A stretch of DNA of 64,000 bases from Anseongella ginsenosidimutans (GCF_008033235.1 NZ_CP042432.1:3782001-3846000), one strand, 5' to 3'. Positions 1 to 8,590 are shown, counted from the stretch's first letter. Translations and numbers: made by a program. The notes: a model not told the origin generated them from the letters alone.

Positions 1-1
1 T

Positions 2-169
2 GCAACCAATACTGACGGGATCTATAACGACGACCGTTATGATTACATTGGAACCGGTTACCCGTTCATGGAACACCTGGGCAGGCTGATCTATGAATTT
101 GAACTTACCCGCAGCAGGGAGCGCCTTCCCAACCTGGAAGAGTTTAGAATTGATTACGGAATGCGCTGA
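2..169 (+). CDS. C-terminal fragment of an unidentified protein (cut by window edge)
   Basis: The reading frame is open from base 2 to a TGA at 167-169 and encodes the last 55 residues of a protein that begins outside the window. The peptide is acidic and aromatic in its first half (IYNDDRYDYIGTGYPF) and helical and charged in its second half (RLIYEFELTRSRERL). I do not recognise the family, and there is no membrane segment or motif. It lies upstream of, and in the same direction as, the radical SAM gene, but that gene has its own promoter-like palindrome, so a shared operon is not required. Confidence 0.6.
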   Translation, partial: ATNTDGIYNDDRYDYIGTGYPFMEHLGRLIYEFELTRSRERLPNLEEFRIDYGMR

Positions 170-180
170 ACCATCACAAG

Positions 181-206
181 ATTTACTAAAATTTTTAGTA
201 AATTTG
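181..206 (+). promoter_or_regulatory. Palindromic operator overlapping the -7 box of the radical SAM gene
   Basis: Bases 181-203 form a perfect palindrome with 11-base arms (ATTTACTAAAA / TTTTAGTAAAT) around one T. Its right end runs into TAAATTTG (199-206), which matches the Bacteroidota -7 consensus TAnnTTTG. The ATG at 211 follows after only four bases, so the transcript may be nearly leaderless. A repressor dimer on the palindrome would cover the promoter. That it is an operator is inferred from position and symmetry. Confidence 0.6.
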
Positions 207-210
207 TATT

Positions 211-1281
211 ATGAATGCAGGCGGAGAAGACAACACTTATTTTAAGGGGAGAGGCGCGCAGCTCAACACGAAAAACCCTTACCTGAATACAGAATACGTA
301 GCGGAACACCCGGAGGGAATTGACGAGGCGATGCTGGAAAACAGCGCCACGCAATATATTGAAGAGTCCCCAAAAAAGGTCGTCAATAAGGTGGACAGCC
401 CCGATCTTAACCTGATGTATTCGCTAAATCCCTACCAGGGCTGCGAACATGGATGCATTTACTGCTATGCGCGAAACTCGCATCAATATTGGGGATACAG
501 CGCGGGCCTGGATTTCGAAAGAAAAATTATTGTTAAGAAAAACGCCCCGGCCCTGCTGGAAGCTTGTTTTGAAAAGAAAACCTGGGCCGGGATACCCATT
601 GTCCTTTCCGGAAATACCGATTGTTATCAGCCTGTTGAACGGAAACTGAAGATCACCCGCCGCCTGCTGGAAGTTTTCCTGAAATACCGCAACCCCGTGA
701 GCATCATCACCAAAAACGCCCTGATACTCCGCGACCTGGATCTCCTCAGGGAACTCAACAGCCTTGACCTGGTGCATGTAAGCGTATCATTGACCAGCTT
801 GAATGAAGACCTCCGGCAAGCCCTGGAGCCCCGTACAGTCACAGCAAAAGGAAGATTAAAAGTGATCCAGAATCTTAGTGCGGAAGGCATCCCTGTGCGG
901 GTAATGACCGCTCCCATTATTCCCGGGCTTAATAGCGAAGAGATCCCGGCGCTTATTAAAGCGGCCGCAGAAGCGGGAGCCAGCGCGGCGGGTTATACCC
1001 TTGTCAGGCTGAACGGCGCTATTTCCCAGCTATTCGAAGACTGGGTACATAAAAGCTTCCCGGACCGTGCCCAAAAAGTGCTGCACCTGATCAGCGAATG
1101 CCACCAGGGAAAACTGAATGACAGCCGTTTCGGCACGCGCATGCGGGGCGACGGCAATATCGCGGACATGATCAGCAAATTATTCCATACTTCGGTAAAC
1201 AGGTATCTCAAAGGCCGGGAAATGCGGCCGCTGAACAGCCATGCATTTAAGCGGCCCTCCGATCAGTTAAGCCTTTTTTAG
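211..1281 (+). CDS. PA0069-family radical SAM protein (SPL-like)
   Basis: This 356-residue protein carries the radical SAM cysteine motif CEHGCIYC (C78, C82, C85) within the segment NPYQGCEHGCIYCYAR that typifies the PA0069 / Rv2578c-like branch. The branch is distantly related to spore photoproduct lyase and often annotated as a DNA-repair photolyase. The cysteines should hold a 4Fe-4S cluster that cleaves S-adenosylmethionine to make a radical. The true substrate of the family is not established. The ATG at 211 is chosen because it follows the -7 box directly. The length is normal for the family. The palindrome in the promoter suggests dedicated repression, perhaps within a DNA-damage regulon. 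Confidence 0.85.
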   Translation: MNAGGEDNTYFKGRGAQLNTKNPYLNTEYVAEHPEGIDEAMLENSATQYIEESPKKVVNKVDSPDLNLMYSLNPYQGCEHGCIYCYARNSHQYWGYSAGLDFERKIIVKKNAPALLEACFEKKTWAGIPIVLSGNTDCYQPVERKLKITRRLLEVFLKYRNPVSIITKNALILRDLDLLRELNSLDLVHVSVSLTSLNEDLRQALEPRTVTAKGRLKVIQNLSAEGIPVRVMTAPIIPGLNSEEIPALIKAAAEAGASAAGYTLVRLNGAISQLFEDWVHKSFPDRAQKVLHLISECHQGKLNDSRFGTRMRGDGNIADMISKLFHTSVNRYLKGREMRPLNSHAFKRPSDQLSLF

Positions 1282-1386
1282 ACCGCTGCCATTAACAGAG
1301 GGCCCGTATGGTAATTCCCGCGGATATCGCAATGCGGATGTCGCAATTAATAATTTCAGTTCAATCGCCTTCCGGAGTAAATTTCT

Positions 1387-1394
1387 TATTTTTG
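1387..1394 (+). promoter_or_regulatory. -7 box of nuoC
   Basis: TATTTTTG matches TAnnTTTG and ends eight bases before the nuoC ATG. I see no good -33 TTTG at the usual distance, so this rests on the -7 element alone. It implies that nuoCD is transcribed separately from the radical SAM gene. Confidence 0.4.
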
Positions 1395-1402
1395 AGCCTG
1401 CA

Positions 1403-1900
1403 ATGTTTGAAAAGATCAAATCCATCATCGGGGAAAAATTCGGCGAAGAGGTTATCCAGGCTGAAGAACCGGAAGCTCTTCAGCCTGCACTTACGGTAGA
1501 AGCCGCCCGCATTGCGGACATATGCCTTGAACTGCGGGACAATCCCGGCGCCTATTTTGATTTTCTTTCCTGTCTTTCAGGAGTTGACTACGGGCCGGAG
1601 AGCGGCGAATTTGGAGTGGTTTATCATCTCGCGTCTATTCCCTATAAAACTTCGTTCGTTCTAAAAGTGCGGGTAAAAGGCGGCCGGAATACAGAGGAGC
1701 TTCCCGCAGTACCCAGCGTTTCATCCGTTTGGCGCACCGCCGACTGGCATGAACGGGAAGCCTTTGATCTGGTAGGGATCAGCTTTACTGGTCATCCCGA
1801 CCTGAGGAGGATCCTCCTGCCGGACGACTGGGAGGGCTATCCCCTGCGCAAGGATTACAAAACGGCGGAAACCTATAAAGGCATTAAAATTGACTATTAA
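1403..1900 (+). CDS. nuoC: NADH-quinone oxidoreductase subunit C
   Basis: The 165-residue product matches the 30-kDa (NuoC) subunit of respiratory complex I. It ends with the family signature region [38 protein letters not shown]. NuoC belongs to the peripheral arm and packs against NuoD near the quinone site. The length fits a stand-alone NuoC rather than a NuoCD fusion. It sits 11 bases before nuoD with AAAGGAG as a plausible ribosome site for the latter. No nuoA or nuoB precedes it and no nuoE follows nuoD, so this pair is detached from the rest of complex I. Confidence 0.93.
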   Translation: MFEKIKSIIGEKFGEEVIQAEEPEALQPALTVEAARIADICLELRDNPGAYFDFLSCLSGVDYGPESGEFGVVYHLASIPYKTSFVLKVRVKGGRNTEELPAVPSVSSVWRTADWHEREAFDLVGISFTGHPDLRRILLPDDWEGYPLRKDYKTAETYKGIKIDY

Positions 1901-1911
1901 AGGAGAAGGCC

Positions 1912-3084
1912 ATGACAACCCGTTACGAAACGCTCAAGAACAGCCTTCAGACAGAGGAAATGGTGATCAATATGGGTCCTCAGCACCCTTCCACTCATGG
2001 TGTGCTGCGTCTTGAACTCATCACCAACGGGGAAGTCGTCAACGAATGCATCCCTCATATCGGCTACCTGCATCGCTGCTTTGAAAAGCATGCCGAAGCG
2101 CTTAGCTATCCCCAGATCATTCCCTTTACCGACCGGATGGACTACCTGGCGTCTATGAACAACAACCATATTTTTGCAATGGGTGTTGAAAGGATGATGG
2201 GCATTGAGGAAAATATCCCGAAGCGAATTGAATATATCCGGGTACTGGTAGCAGAGATGAACCGGATTGCCTCGCACCTGATCGCCGTGGGGACTTACGG
2301 AATCGATATAGGCGCTTTCACCCCCTTTCTCTGGTGCTTCCGGGACCGGGAACACATTATGGGCCTGCTGGAATGGGCTTCCGGCGCACGCATGCTTTAC
2401 AATTACATATGGGTAGGCGGCTTATTTTATGATCTGCCGGTAGGGTTCGAGGAACGCTGCATCGAATTTGTCGAATATTTCAAGCCCAAACTGAAAGAAC
2501 TCGACATCCTGCTCACGGACAACCAGATATTCATTAACCGCACCGCCGGTATCGGCGTCCTTCCCCTGGATGTTGCTATCAGTTACGGTTGTTCAGGCCC
2601 TATGCTTCGCGGCTCCGGCCTCAAATGGGACCTCCGCCGGGTTGATAATTATTCGGTCTATCCCGAGATAGAATTTGAAATACCCTATGGCAGCGGAGAA
2701 ATGGGAACTACCGGCGACTGCTGGGACCGCTTCAAGGTGCGCATAGACGAAATCAAGGAATCTGTGCTAATTATGGAACAATGCCTTGCCCGGCTTACAA
2801 AAGAACTTAAACGCAGCCCCGATTTTGACCCACGAGCCCTGGTTCCCAAAAAGTGCTTTCCAAAACATAAGGAATATTATATGCGGGGCGAAAGCCCCAA
2901 GGGAGAATTGGGCTTTTATTTCATTGCTCAGGAACGCAGCGAAATCCCCTTTCGCTGTAAAGCCCGCGGCCCCTCTTTCAATAACCTTTCCGTCATTTCC
3001 GAAATTACCCGAGGCGCCATGATCGCCGACGTCGTAGCCATTCTCGGCTCTATTGACATTGTGCTTGGGGAAGTTGACCGGTAA
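1912..3084 (+). CDS. nuoD: NADH-quinone oxidoreductase subunit D
   Basis: This 390-residue protein is the 49-kDa (NuoD) subunit of complex I. It begins with the conserved [17 protein letters not shown] segment, contains [11 protein letters not shown], and ends with the canonical LGEVDR C-terminus. The family derives from the [NiFe]-hydrogenase large subunit, and with NuoB it lines the quinone-binding cavity. The start ATG is preceded by AAAGGAGAAGG, a strong purine-rich site. No insertions or missing blocks are visible. The gene is followed by heptad-repeat DNA instead of nuoE. Confidence 0.95.
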   Translation: MTTRYETLKNSLQTEEMVINMGPQHPSTHGVLRLELITNGEVVNECIPHIGYLHRCFEKHAEALSYPQIIPFTDRMDYLASMNNNHIFAMGVERMMGIEENIPKRIEYIRVLVAEMNRIASHLIAVGTYGIDIGAFTPFLWCFRDREHIMGLLEWASGARMLYNYIWVGGLFYDLPVGFEERCIEFVEYFKPKLKELDILLTDNQIFINRTAGIGVLPLDVAISYGCSGPMLRGSGLKWDLRRVDNYSVYPEIEFEIPYGSGEMGTTGDCWDRFKVRIDEIKESVLIMEQCLARLTKELKRSPDFDPRALVPKKCFPKHKEYYMRGESPKGELGFYFIAQERSEIPFRCKARGPSFNNLSVISEITRGAMIADVVAILGSIDIVLGEVDR

Positions 3085-3090
3085 TTCCTC

Positions 3091-3240
3091 GTTTTTAGTT
3101 TTTAGTTTATAGTTTTTAGTTTTTAGTTTCCAGTAGCTTGGGTTCTGGGTTGGCAGTTCTTGTTTATAGTTTATAGCTTTCAGGGGCTTGGTTTCAGGGT
3201 CTTCGTTCCTGGGTCGCAGTTCTCGTTTTTAGATTTTAGT
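3091..3240. repeat. GTTTNNA heptad repeat in the spacer after nuoD
   Basis: Six head-to-tail 7-base units occupy 3091-3132 (GTTTTTA, GTTTTTA, GTTTATA, GTTTTTA, GTTTTTA, GTTTCCA). More degenerate units continue around 3161-3177 (GTTTATAGTTTATAG) and 3224-3241. The rest of 3133-3370 holds no convincing gene. The same heptad recurs after ppc (30965 onward). Confidence 0.75.
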
Positions 3241-3370
3241 TTCTGGGGACTGGGGGCTTCTTCCCGTTCCCGGCGCGGGAAAAGCAGGAAACTTTCCTGG
3301 GGTTCCAACCAACGCCTTTTATTTGCACTCTTTATTGCAGCTATTCAAAAAGAAATCATGATCGAGTGGA

Positions 3371-3901
3371 ATGAAGGAAATTATACCGGAGAAGGTACTG
3401 GTTGAAAAGTGCCGGCAAAACAACAGTAATGCGCAGCGGGAGCTGTTCAACCGGTACAAAAATGCAATGTACACGCTTGCCTTCCGCATGCTCAATAACG
3501 AGGATGAGGCGCATGATGCCCTCCAGGAGGCCTTTATTTCGGTGTTCGTGAACATACGGAAATTCAGGGGGGAAAGCTCCCTGGGCGCGTGGATCAAAAC
3601 TATCCAGATCCGGGCCGCGCTCCGCATCATTCAAAAAAGAATGCAGTTTGAAACCCTGGACGAGCAGTGGGAAGACAAGGGGCAATCCTTAAACGGCTGG
3701 ATGGACGGTGAAATGCTGGATAAGAGCATCCGTTCCCTTCCCGCAGGCTGCCGAAGTGTCTTTGTCCTGGTGGAAATAGAAGGTTACCCGCACAGAGAAG
3801 CCGCAGCTTTACTGAACATCAGCGAGGGCACCTCCAAGTCACAACTTTCCTACGCAAAAAAATTACTGAGGGAAAAGCTAAACGAAACATTAAAGGTATG
3901 A
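3371..3901 (+). CDS. ECF-type RNA polymerase sigma-70 family factor
   Basis: The 176-residue protein has the two-domain layout of extracytoplasmic-function sigma factors. Region 2 spans roughly residues 20-90 (LFNRYKNAMYTLAFRML, then DALQEAFISVFVNI) and region 4 spans roughly 118-170, with the helix-turn-helix GYPHREAAALLNISEGTSKS. Such factors direct RNA polymerase to a small set of envelope- or stress-related promoters. The gene overlaps the next one by the ATGA junction at 3898-3901, so the two are translationally coupled, and the partner is a membrane protein with anti-sigma character. Confidence 0.92.
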   Translation: MKEIIPEKVLVEKCRQNNSNAQRELFNRYKNAMYTLAFRMLNNEDEAHDALQEAFISVFVNIRKFRGESSLGAWIKTIQIRAALRIIQKRMQFETLDEQWEDKGQSLNGWMDGEMLDKSIRSLPAGCRSVFVLVEIEGYPHREAAALLNISEGTSKSQLSYAKKLLREKLNETLKV

Positions 3902-4836
3902 CAAAGTGGAAAGATCAGTTACCGGAATATGAGCCCCGGAAAGATAGCTGGGATAACCTGGAAAGCAGCCTGGATTTCGAACAGCAACTCGGTCGTTCGC
4001 TGGCTGACCTTCCCCGGTATCAACCCCGGGAAGAAAGCTGGAACCGCATCGAGCGTGGTTTAGCACATAGGCGGCGACCTGTCATCCGCTATTTAACCGC
4101 TGCGGCAGCCGCCGCCATATTATTACTTGCCGGAATATTCTTGCTGCCGGAAAAAGACCGCCGGAAGGACAAACCCGGGAAGCAGATCGTACAGCAGCCC
4201 TTCACTCCGTCCTCTCCTGCAGGTAATGTTACGGCCCAACCGAAGGAGGGCGCTGCCGAAGAAACCGCAGGCAGCAACCCGCCCGAACATGAATGGAAGC
4301 CGAAAATGCCGCCGAAGTTCGAACCCGACAGCAGCACACCAGCGCCCCCAGGCAGCAACTCGCCCGAACATGAATGGAAGCCGGAAACCGGCAACACAAA
4401 ACTGGCAACAAGCAGCACACCAGCGCCCGCATCCGGAGATGCTCCAATATCCACCGGGAAGCTGGCAGCCAGAAACTCAAGGGAGCCGGCAACCGGCAGC
4501 GCGCGGGAGAGCGAAACTATTCTAAGCTCTGATGAAAAGACCGCCGAAGCAGCAGAAACACCTGAGCTGCTTGCCGGCTCCGGCATTCAGGGGGAAGTTT
4601 CCGTTTTACGGAATGCCAGCGAGGATCCCTCCGGGTTTCCGCCCATCGCTGCTGATGCAGGATCCAAAGAACAGGCACCCGCCAAAGGCCACCACAGGGT
4701 CATTCGCATACAATGGAAGAAGCAGAAAACCCAGGTAAGCCTTGCCAGCCTTCCGGGAAATTCCCGCCGCCCGCATGAATATTCAGCGGAACAGAAGCAA
4801 CACAACGGAACCACTCTTATCAAAATAGAACTTTAA
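3898..4836 (+). CDS. Putative membrane anti-sigma factor with low-complexity periplasmic region
   Basis: The 312-residue protein has a charged cytoplasmic N-terminus (1-60), one membrane segment at about 64-81 (YLTAAAAAAILLLAGIFLL) and a long Pro/Ser/Glu-rich outer part. The N-terminal part contains two copies of a short motif, YEPRKDSWDNLE (residues 10-21) and YQPREESWNRIE (residues 41-52), which may be the sigma-binding elements. The outer part includes an imperfect 27-residue duplication. It resembles no anti-sigma domain I can name, so the role is inferred from the coupled sigma factor and topology. The small secreted protein downstream may be its sensor or target. Confidence 0.65.
   Translation: MTKWKDQLPEYEPRKDSWDNLESSLDFEQQLGRSLADLPRYQPREESWNRIERGLAHRRRPVIRYLTAAAAAAILLLAGIFLLPEKDRRKDKPGKQIVQQPFTPSSPAGNVTAQPKEGAAEETAGSNPPEHEWKPKMPPKFEPDSSTPAPPGSNSPEHEWKPETGNTKLATSSTPAPASGDAPISTGKLAARNSREPATGSARESETILSSDEKTAEAAETPELLAGSGIQGEVSVLRNASEDPSGFPPIAADAGSKEQAPAKGHHRVIRIQWKKQKTQVSLASLPGNSRRPHEYSAEQKQHNGTTLIKIEL
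4270..4431 (+). repeat. 81-base tandem duplication inside the anti-sigma gene
   Basis: Copy 1 (4270-4350) and copy 2 (4351-4431) both begin GGCAGCAAC and encode 27-residue units starting GSNPPEHEWKP and GSNSPEHEWKP and ending in STPAP plus one or two residues. The copies are in frame and diverge in the middle, so the duplication is not very recent. Confidence 0.75.
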
Positions 4837-4841
4837 TACGC

Positions 4842-5618
4842 ATGAAATACAGGATTTTTATTTTTATTGCCGCCATCGGCACGGCGGCTTTTGGCCTGGC
4901 AGCTTCCGCCCAGGAAATCATCCCCCAGGAATTCCCCAAAAAATATTCCCCCTGGATGCAGGAAAGAGTTGATGAGCATGAGGTAACAGATACACTCTCC
5001 TATGAATTGCCCAACGACGGCATCATTACCATCCTTTATAATTCAGCAGAATATTCCGAAAAGGAAATCGACGATAAATTACGTAAACCCGCTTCCGAAG
5101 CTATTGGATTTCCGGCCGGCAAACAGCTGGTCTATCATTTAGTGGAACGCTATCCCGAAACGGATCTCCAGCATCTCTTTATGTTGCTGAGTACTAAATA
5201 TGCGGGTAAAATGAAAGGGCACATGCTCATGCTGGGATTGCCGGCAGGCATAGATTACATCGGCGGGCATTTTACCCCCGAAATTGGCCTTCGTGTGGAC
5301 TTCCATATTCCAAAATACAATCTCGGGGTATCCCTTAATGATGTAGTTTATTTTGAAGACAAAGAAACCGGCGGAGTGAAAGCCGAACATAATCCCTTTA
5401 TCAACCTCGATTTCGCCTATAGCGGCCGCAAATTATTTCCGGACAATTATTTCCAGATCGGCTACCTGCTAAAGAAAAACAGTACGCTATTTGAAGGCAC
5501 CACCTTAAAGGCGGTTTATAAATACCAGCTTAAAAAGATCGTATATCTCCAGGCAGGGGCCATTTCCACCGATAATTTCAAGCAGGTCTATCCTATATTC
5601 GGAATAACGATCTTCTAA
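4842..5618 (+). CDS. Secreted or outer-membrane hypothetical protein
   Basis: The 258-residue product has a clear signal peptide (residues about 1-23, ending AASAQ). The remainder is rich in alternating aromatic and polar residues (YFQIGYLLKKNSTLFEGTTLKAVYKYQL and similar) and ends in the hydrophobic stretch VYPIFGITIF. This suggests a small outer-membrane beta-barrel. I do not recognise the family. It starts five bases after the anti-sigma gene and is almost certainly co-transcribed with it, which makes it a candidate target or signal partner of the sigma system. It converges on the E2 gene with an 10-base spacer and no clear terminator. Confidence 0.65.
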   Translation: MKYRIFIFIAAIGTAAFGLAASAQEIIPQEFPKKYSPWMQERVDEHEVTDTLSYELPNDGIITILYNSAEYSEKEIDDKLRKPASEAIGFPAGKQLVYHLVERYPETDLQHLFMLLSTKYAGKMKGHMLMLGLPAGIDYIGGHFTPEIGLRVDFHIPKYNLGVSLNDVVYFEDKETGGVKAEHNPFINLDFAYSGRKLFPDNYFQIGYLLKKNSTLFEGTTLKAVYKYQLKKIVYLQAGAISTDNFKQVYPIFGITIF

Positions 5619-5628
5619 CAGTTGAACC

Positions 5629-7149
5629 TCATATTTTCCGGTCAGGATCAAATGCTTCCAGGTAATCAGCAATGCGGCGCAGGAAGCTCCCGCCCAGGAC
5701 ACCGTCTATGACACGGTGGTCATAGGACAACGACAGGAACATCATCTGGCGGATGGCTATCACATCTCCTTCCGGGGTTTCAAGCACGGCCGGTTTCTTG
5801 CGGATCGCCCCTAAGGCCAGGATGGCAGCCTGGGGCTGGTTAATAATGGGCGTTCCCATCACGTTGCCGAAAGTCCCTACGTTGGTTACCGTGAAGGTCC
5901 CTTCCCGTACTTCGTCGGGTTGCAGGTTATTCTCCCTCGCGCGGGAAGAAAGATCGTTCACCGCTTTGGTAAGGCCTACCAGGCTCATTTGATCGGCATT
6001 GCGGATCACCGGTACGATCAGGTTTCCGGAAGGAAGCGCGGTGGCCATACCTATATTTATCTGCTTCCGTTTAATGATCTGCGTACCCTTAACCGAAACG
6101 TTGATCATGGGAAAGTCCCGGATCGCCTTGGTAACCGCTTCAATAAATATCGGCGTGTAGGTGATCTTTTCGCCTTCCTGTTTTTCAAAAGCGCCCTTTA
6201 TCTTCTCCCGCCAGCGGACCAGGTTGGTAACATCCGCTTCCACGAAAGAACTTACATGCGGCGAAACCTGCTTGCTCATTACCATGTGGTCGGCGATCAG
6301 GCGGCGCATGCGGTCCATTTCAATGATCTCGTCGCCGGGAGAAACGTTTACCGGAGGAGGCGTAATGCCGCTACGGCGATCAGCCTGTCCCGAAGCGGAA
6401 ATACCGCCTTGCTTTTTTTGCTCCAGGTAAGCCAGGACGTCACTTTTTGTGAGTCGCCCGTCCGCACCGCTGCCTGGAATATTTTCCAGTTCTTCCGTCC
6501 CGATACCCTCGTTTTCAGCAATGCTTCTGACCAGGGGAGAATAAAAACGGCCGCTTTCACTACGGGGAGGCACGCCCGATGAAAATGGAGCGGTTTCCAG
6601 CAGCTCTATTCCGGGAATTGCGCGCTCATTTGCGTGTTCCGGCTCGTCACCGGATACATACGGGCCGCCTGGTCGTTCCGAAGTTTCCCCGGAAAGCGCT
6701 TCCCCTTTAGCCGGACCGTCAGCTTCAGCGCCTGGCTCCCGTATTTCGCTTTGCCGCACGGTTTCGCCTTGCTGCCCGCTTTTAGTTTCCTGCCCTGTTT
6801 CCGTTCCCTCCCCGGCCCGGCTTTGCTGCCCGGCTTCGCCTTCCTGCCCTGTTTCATCCGGCGTCCCGCCTTCGTCCACGTCCACGCTTTCCCCGGCTTC
6901 CAGGCTTTCTTCCGTGTCCAGGACAGCGATCACTTCGCCTACCTGTACTACGTCATTTTCTTTAAAACGCTGCTCCAGCAATTTGCCCGCAACCGGCGTT
7001 GGAACTTCCGAATCCACTTTATCAGTAGCGATCTCTAAAACCGCTTCGTCAGCTTCAATCATTTCCCCCACTTCTTTCACCCACCGGATAACAGTAGCTT
7101 CCGCCACGCTTTCGCCCATTTTAGGCATCAACAGTTCGTATCGTGCCAT
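5629..7149 (-). CDS. Dihydrolipoyllysine-residue acyltransferase (2-oxoacid dehydrogenase E2)
   Basis: This is the E2 core enzyme of a 2-oxoacid dehydrogenase complex, transferring an acyl group from lipoate to CoA. Domains in order are a lipoyl domain (residues 1-80, lipoylated lysine K44 in ATDKVDSEV), a Gln/Glu/Gly-rich linker (85-205), a peripheral subunit-binding domain (about 208-246, YSPLVRSIAENEGI) and the catalytic domain (about 275-506) with active-site DHRVIDG (H478, D482). The 506 residues include an unusually long repetitive linker. The domain set fits branched-chain or 2-oxoglutarate E2 enzymes and I cannot choose between them. No E1 or E3 gene is adjacent. Confidence 0.92.
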   Translation of the reverse strand: MARYELLMPKMGESVAEATVIRWVKEVGEMIEADEAVLEIATDKVDSEVPTPVAGKLLEQRFKENDVVQVGEVIAVLDTEESLEAGESVDVDEGGTPDETGQEGEAGQQSRAGEGTETGQETKSGQQGETVRQSEIREPGAEADGPAKGEALSGETSERPGGPYVSGDEPEHANERAIPGIELLETAPFSSGVPPRSESGRFYSPLVRSIAENEGIGTEELENIPGSGADGRLTKSDVLAYLEQKKQGGISASGQADRRSGITPPPVNVSPGDEIIEMDRMRRLIADHMVMSKQVSPHVSSFVEADVTNLVRWREKIKGAFEKQEGEKITYTPIFIEAVTKAIRDFPMINVSVKGTQIIKRKQINIGMATALPSGNLIVPVIRNADQMSLVGLTKAVNDLSSRARENNLQPDEVREGTFTVTNVGTFGNVMGTPIINQPQAAILALGAIRKKPAVLETPEGDVIAIRQMMFLSLSYDHRVIDGVLGGSFLRRIADYLEAFDPDRKI

Positions 7150-7185
7150 ATTTTAATGTGTTTACTTCATACTTGATTTGTCCCA

Positions 7186-7215
7186 CAAAGCTATGCATTT
7201 GCCTCAAAGTTCAAA
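7186..7215 (-). promoter_or_regulatory. Promoter of the E2 acyltransferase gene
   Basis: On the minus strand TAGCTTTG (7193-7186) matches TAnnTTTG, and TTTG (7215-7212) lies 18 bases upstream as the -33 element. Transcription would start near 7179, giving a leader of about 30 bases. Confidence 0.55.
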
Positions 7216-7306
7216 GCCGAACGCCGGGTACAGCCGGTTCGGTTCAACGAAGCCCCGGGGCCGGCCGGCTTTTTCGGCCGGAAGACCGCCCTCGCTTCCC
7301 TCCCTT

Positions 7307-8590
7307 CTATTCCACGAAATGAAATAACATGCCAAGCGCGGCAATCGCCGTACGTTCAATAAGCTGGGGGCGCCTGCCGGAAAAACTGAATTTCTCCGCC
7401 TGCACATGCTCCTTGTCTGCGACAGCGATCCATACTGTACCTACCGGTTTATCCGCCGAGCCGCCGCCGGGCCCCATAATGCCCGAACAGGCAATCGCAT
7501 AGTCAACCCCAAGCCTTTCAATAGCGCCGGCGGCCATTTCGCTCACCGTTTCGCGGCTCACAGCGCCGAAATGCGTCAGGGTAATATCATTCACGCCAAG
7601 CAGCGATGATTTTATTTTATTGGAATAGGCCACCACACTGCCCGAAAATACGTCCGATGCCCCTGGAATGGCCGTAATCAGGTGGGCAATGTACCCGCCG
7701 GTGCAGCTTTCAGCAGTTGCCAGGGTACGGCCGCGTTCCCTGAGGCGGTTTAAAATAATCTCAGGCACCGGGGTATCTTCAGTCGCGATGACGTATTTCT
7801 CCGCCAGTTCCATGATCCGGGAAGCATGAATATCCAATTCCTTTTCCAGCTGAAGCGCAGAGACAATCCCTTCCGCAGGCTTATTTCCGGAGGCGGTCAA
7901 CTCCTTTCCGTAGGCGCTTAGCCGGAGCCGGACCATTCCCGGCCGGGGCAGGTACGCAAGATGAATATAGGGAGGCAGGAAGTTTTCCGCAGGCGCAACC
8001 AGTTCAGCCAGGAAAGATTCCCCGATTCCTGTAGTCACCAGCGTTTTATGAAGCACCGGCTCAAGCCTGTCCCGGAAATATTCCTTCAGCATGGGAATGA
8101 CCTGTTCGCCGGCCAGTCCCATCATTTCAAAAGGCACTCCCGGAAGCGATATATATACCCTGCCCTCTTTTTCAAACCACATTCCGGGCGCCGTTCCCTG
8201 GCTGTTCAATAAAACCCTGCAGTTGTCCGGCACTTCGGCCTGCCGCATATTGCTGTCAAGCAGGGGGCGGTTCGACCGGGAGAAAATAGTTTTCACGTTT
8301 TCCAGAACCTTTTCATGAAGCACCAGTTTTCCGCCGAAATACCCGCAAAGGGTTTGCTTGGTCCTGTCGTCTTTGGTGGGGCCCAGCCCTCCGGTCATGA
8401 TAATGATGTCCGCCCGGCGGGAGGCTTCCTCCAGCGCATTTTCCAGGACCGCCGGATCATCGCCGATAGAAGTGATTTGCCCTACGGTTATGCCCACCTC
8501 GTTCAGCCGGCCAGCCAGCCAGGCCGAATTGCTGTCAATGACCTGCCCGATGAGAATTTCATCCCCGATGGTTATAATTTCTGCAAGCAT
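7307..8590 (-). CDS. cinA: CinA family nicotinamide-nucleotide amidohydrolase / competence-damage protein
   Basis: The protein is 427 residues from the ATG at 8590. Its N-terminal half is a molybdopterin-binding-like (MoCF) domain (IITIGDEILIGQ, MTGGLGPTKDD) and its C-terminal half is the CinA amidohydrolase domain (TAESCTGGYIAHLITAIPG; GIMGPGGG). The family deamidates nicotinamide mononucleotide for NAD recycling. The in-frame extension upstream of 8590 belongs to the lptD region, so the internal ATG, which begins the conserved MLAEIITIGDE, is chosen. The lptD stop and the cinA start share one base (TAATG), indicating translational coupling. A GC-rich hairpin follows at 7261-7281. Confidence 0.93.
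   Translation of the reverse strand: MLAEIITIGDEILIGQVIDSNSAWLAGRLNEVGITVGQITSIGDDPAVLENALEEASRRADIIIMTGGLGPTKDDRTKQTLCGYFGGKLVLHEKVLENVKTIFSRSNRPLLDSNMRQAEVPDNCRVLLNSQGTAPGMWFEKEGRVYISLPGVPFEMMGLAGEQVIPMLKEYFRDRLEPVLHKTLVTTGIGESFLAELVAPAENFLPPYIHLAYLPRPGMVRLRLSAYGKELTASGNKPAEGIVSALQLEKELDIHASRIMELAEKYVIATEDTPVPEIILNRLRERGRTLATAESCTGGYIAHLITAIPGASDVFSGSVVAYSNKIKSSLLGVNDITLTHFGAVSRETVSEMAAGAIERLGVDYAIACSGIMGPGGGSADKPVGTVWIAVADKEHVQAEKFSFSGRRPQLIERTAIAALGMLFHFVE

Noticed and set aside
3160-3405. 81-codon open frame downstream of nuoD
   Set aside because: It runs through degenerate GTTTNNA repeat DNA, overlaps the sigma factor start and has no protein-like pattern.
5920-6582. 220-codon plus-strand frame opposite the E2 gene
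   Set aside because: It is antisense to the conserved catalytic and PSBD domains and shows no family features.
7261-7281. Intrinsic terminator after cinA
   Set aside because: The CCGGCCG/CGGCCGG stem is good, but no T-run follows on the minus strand, so it is noted only as a hairpin.
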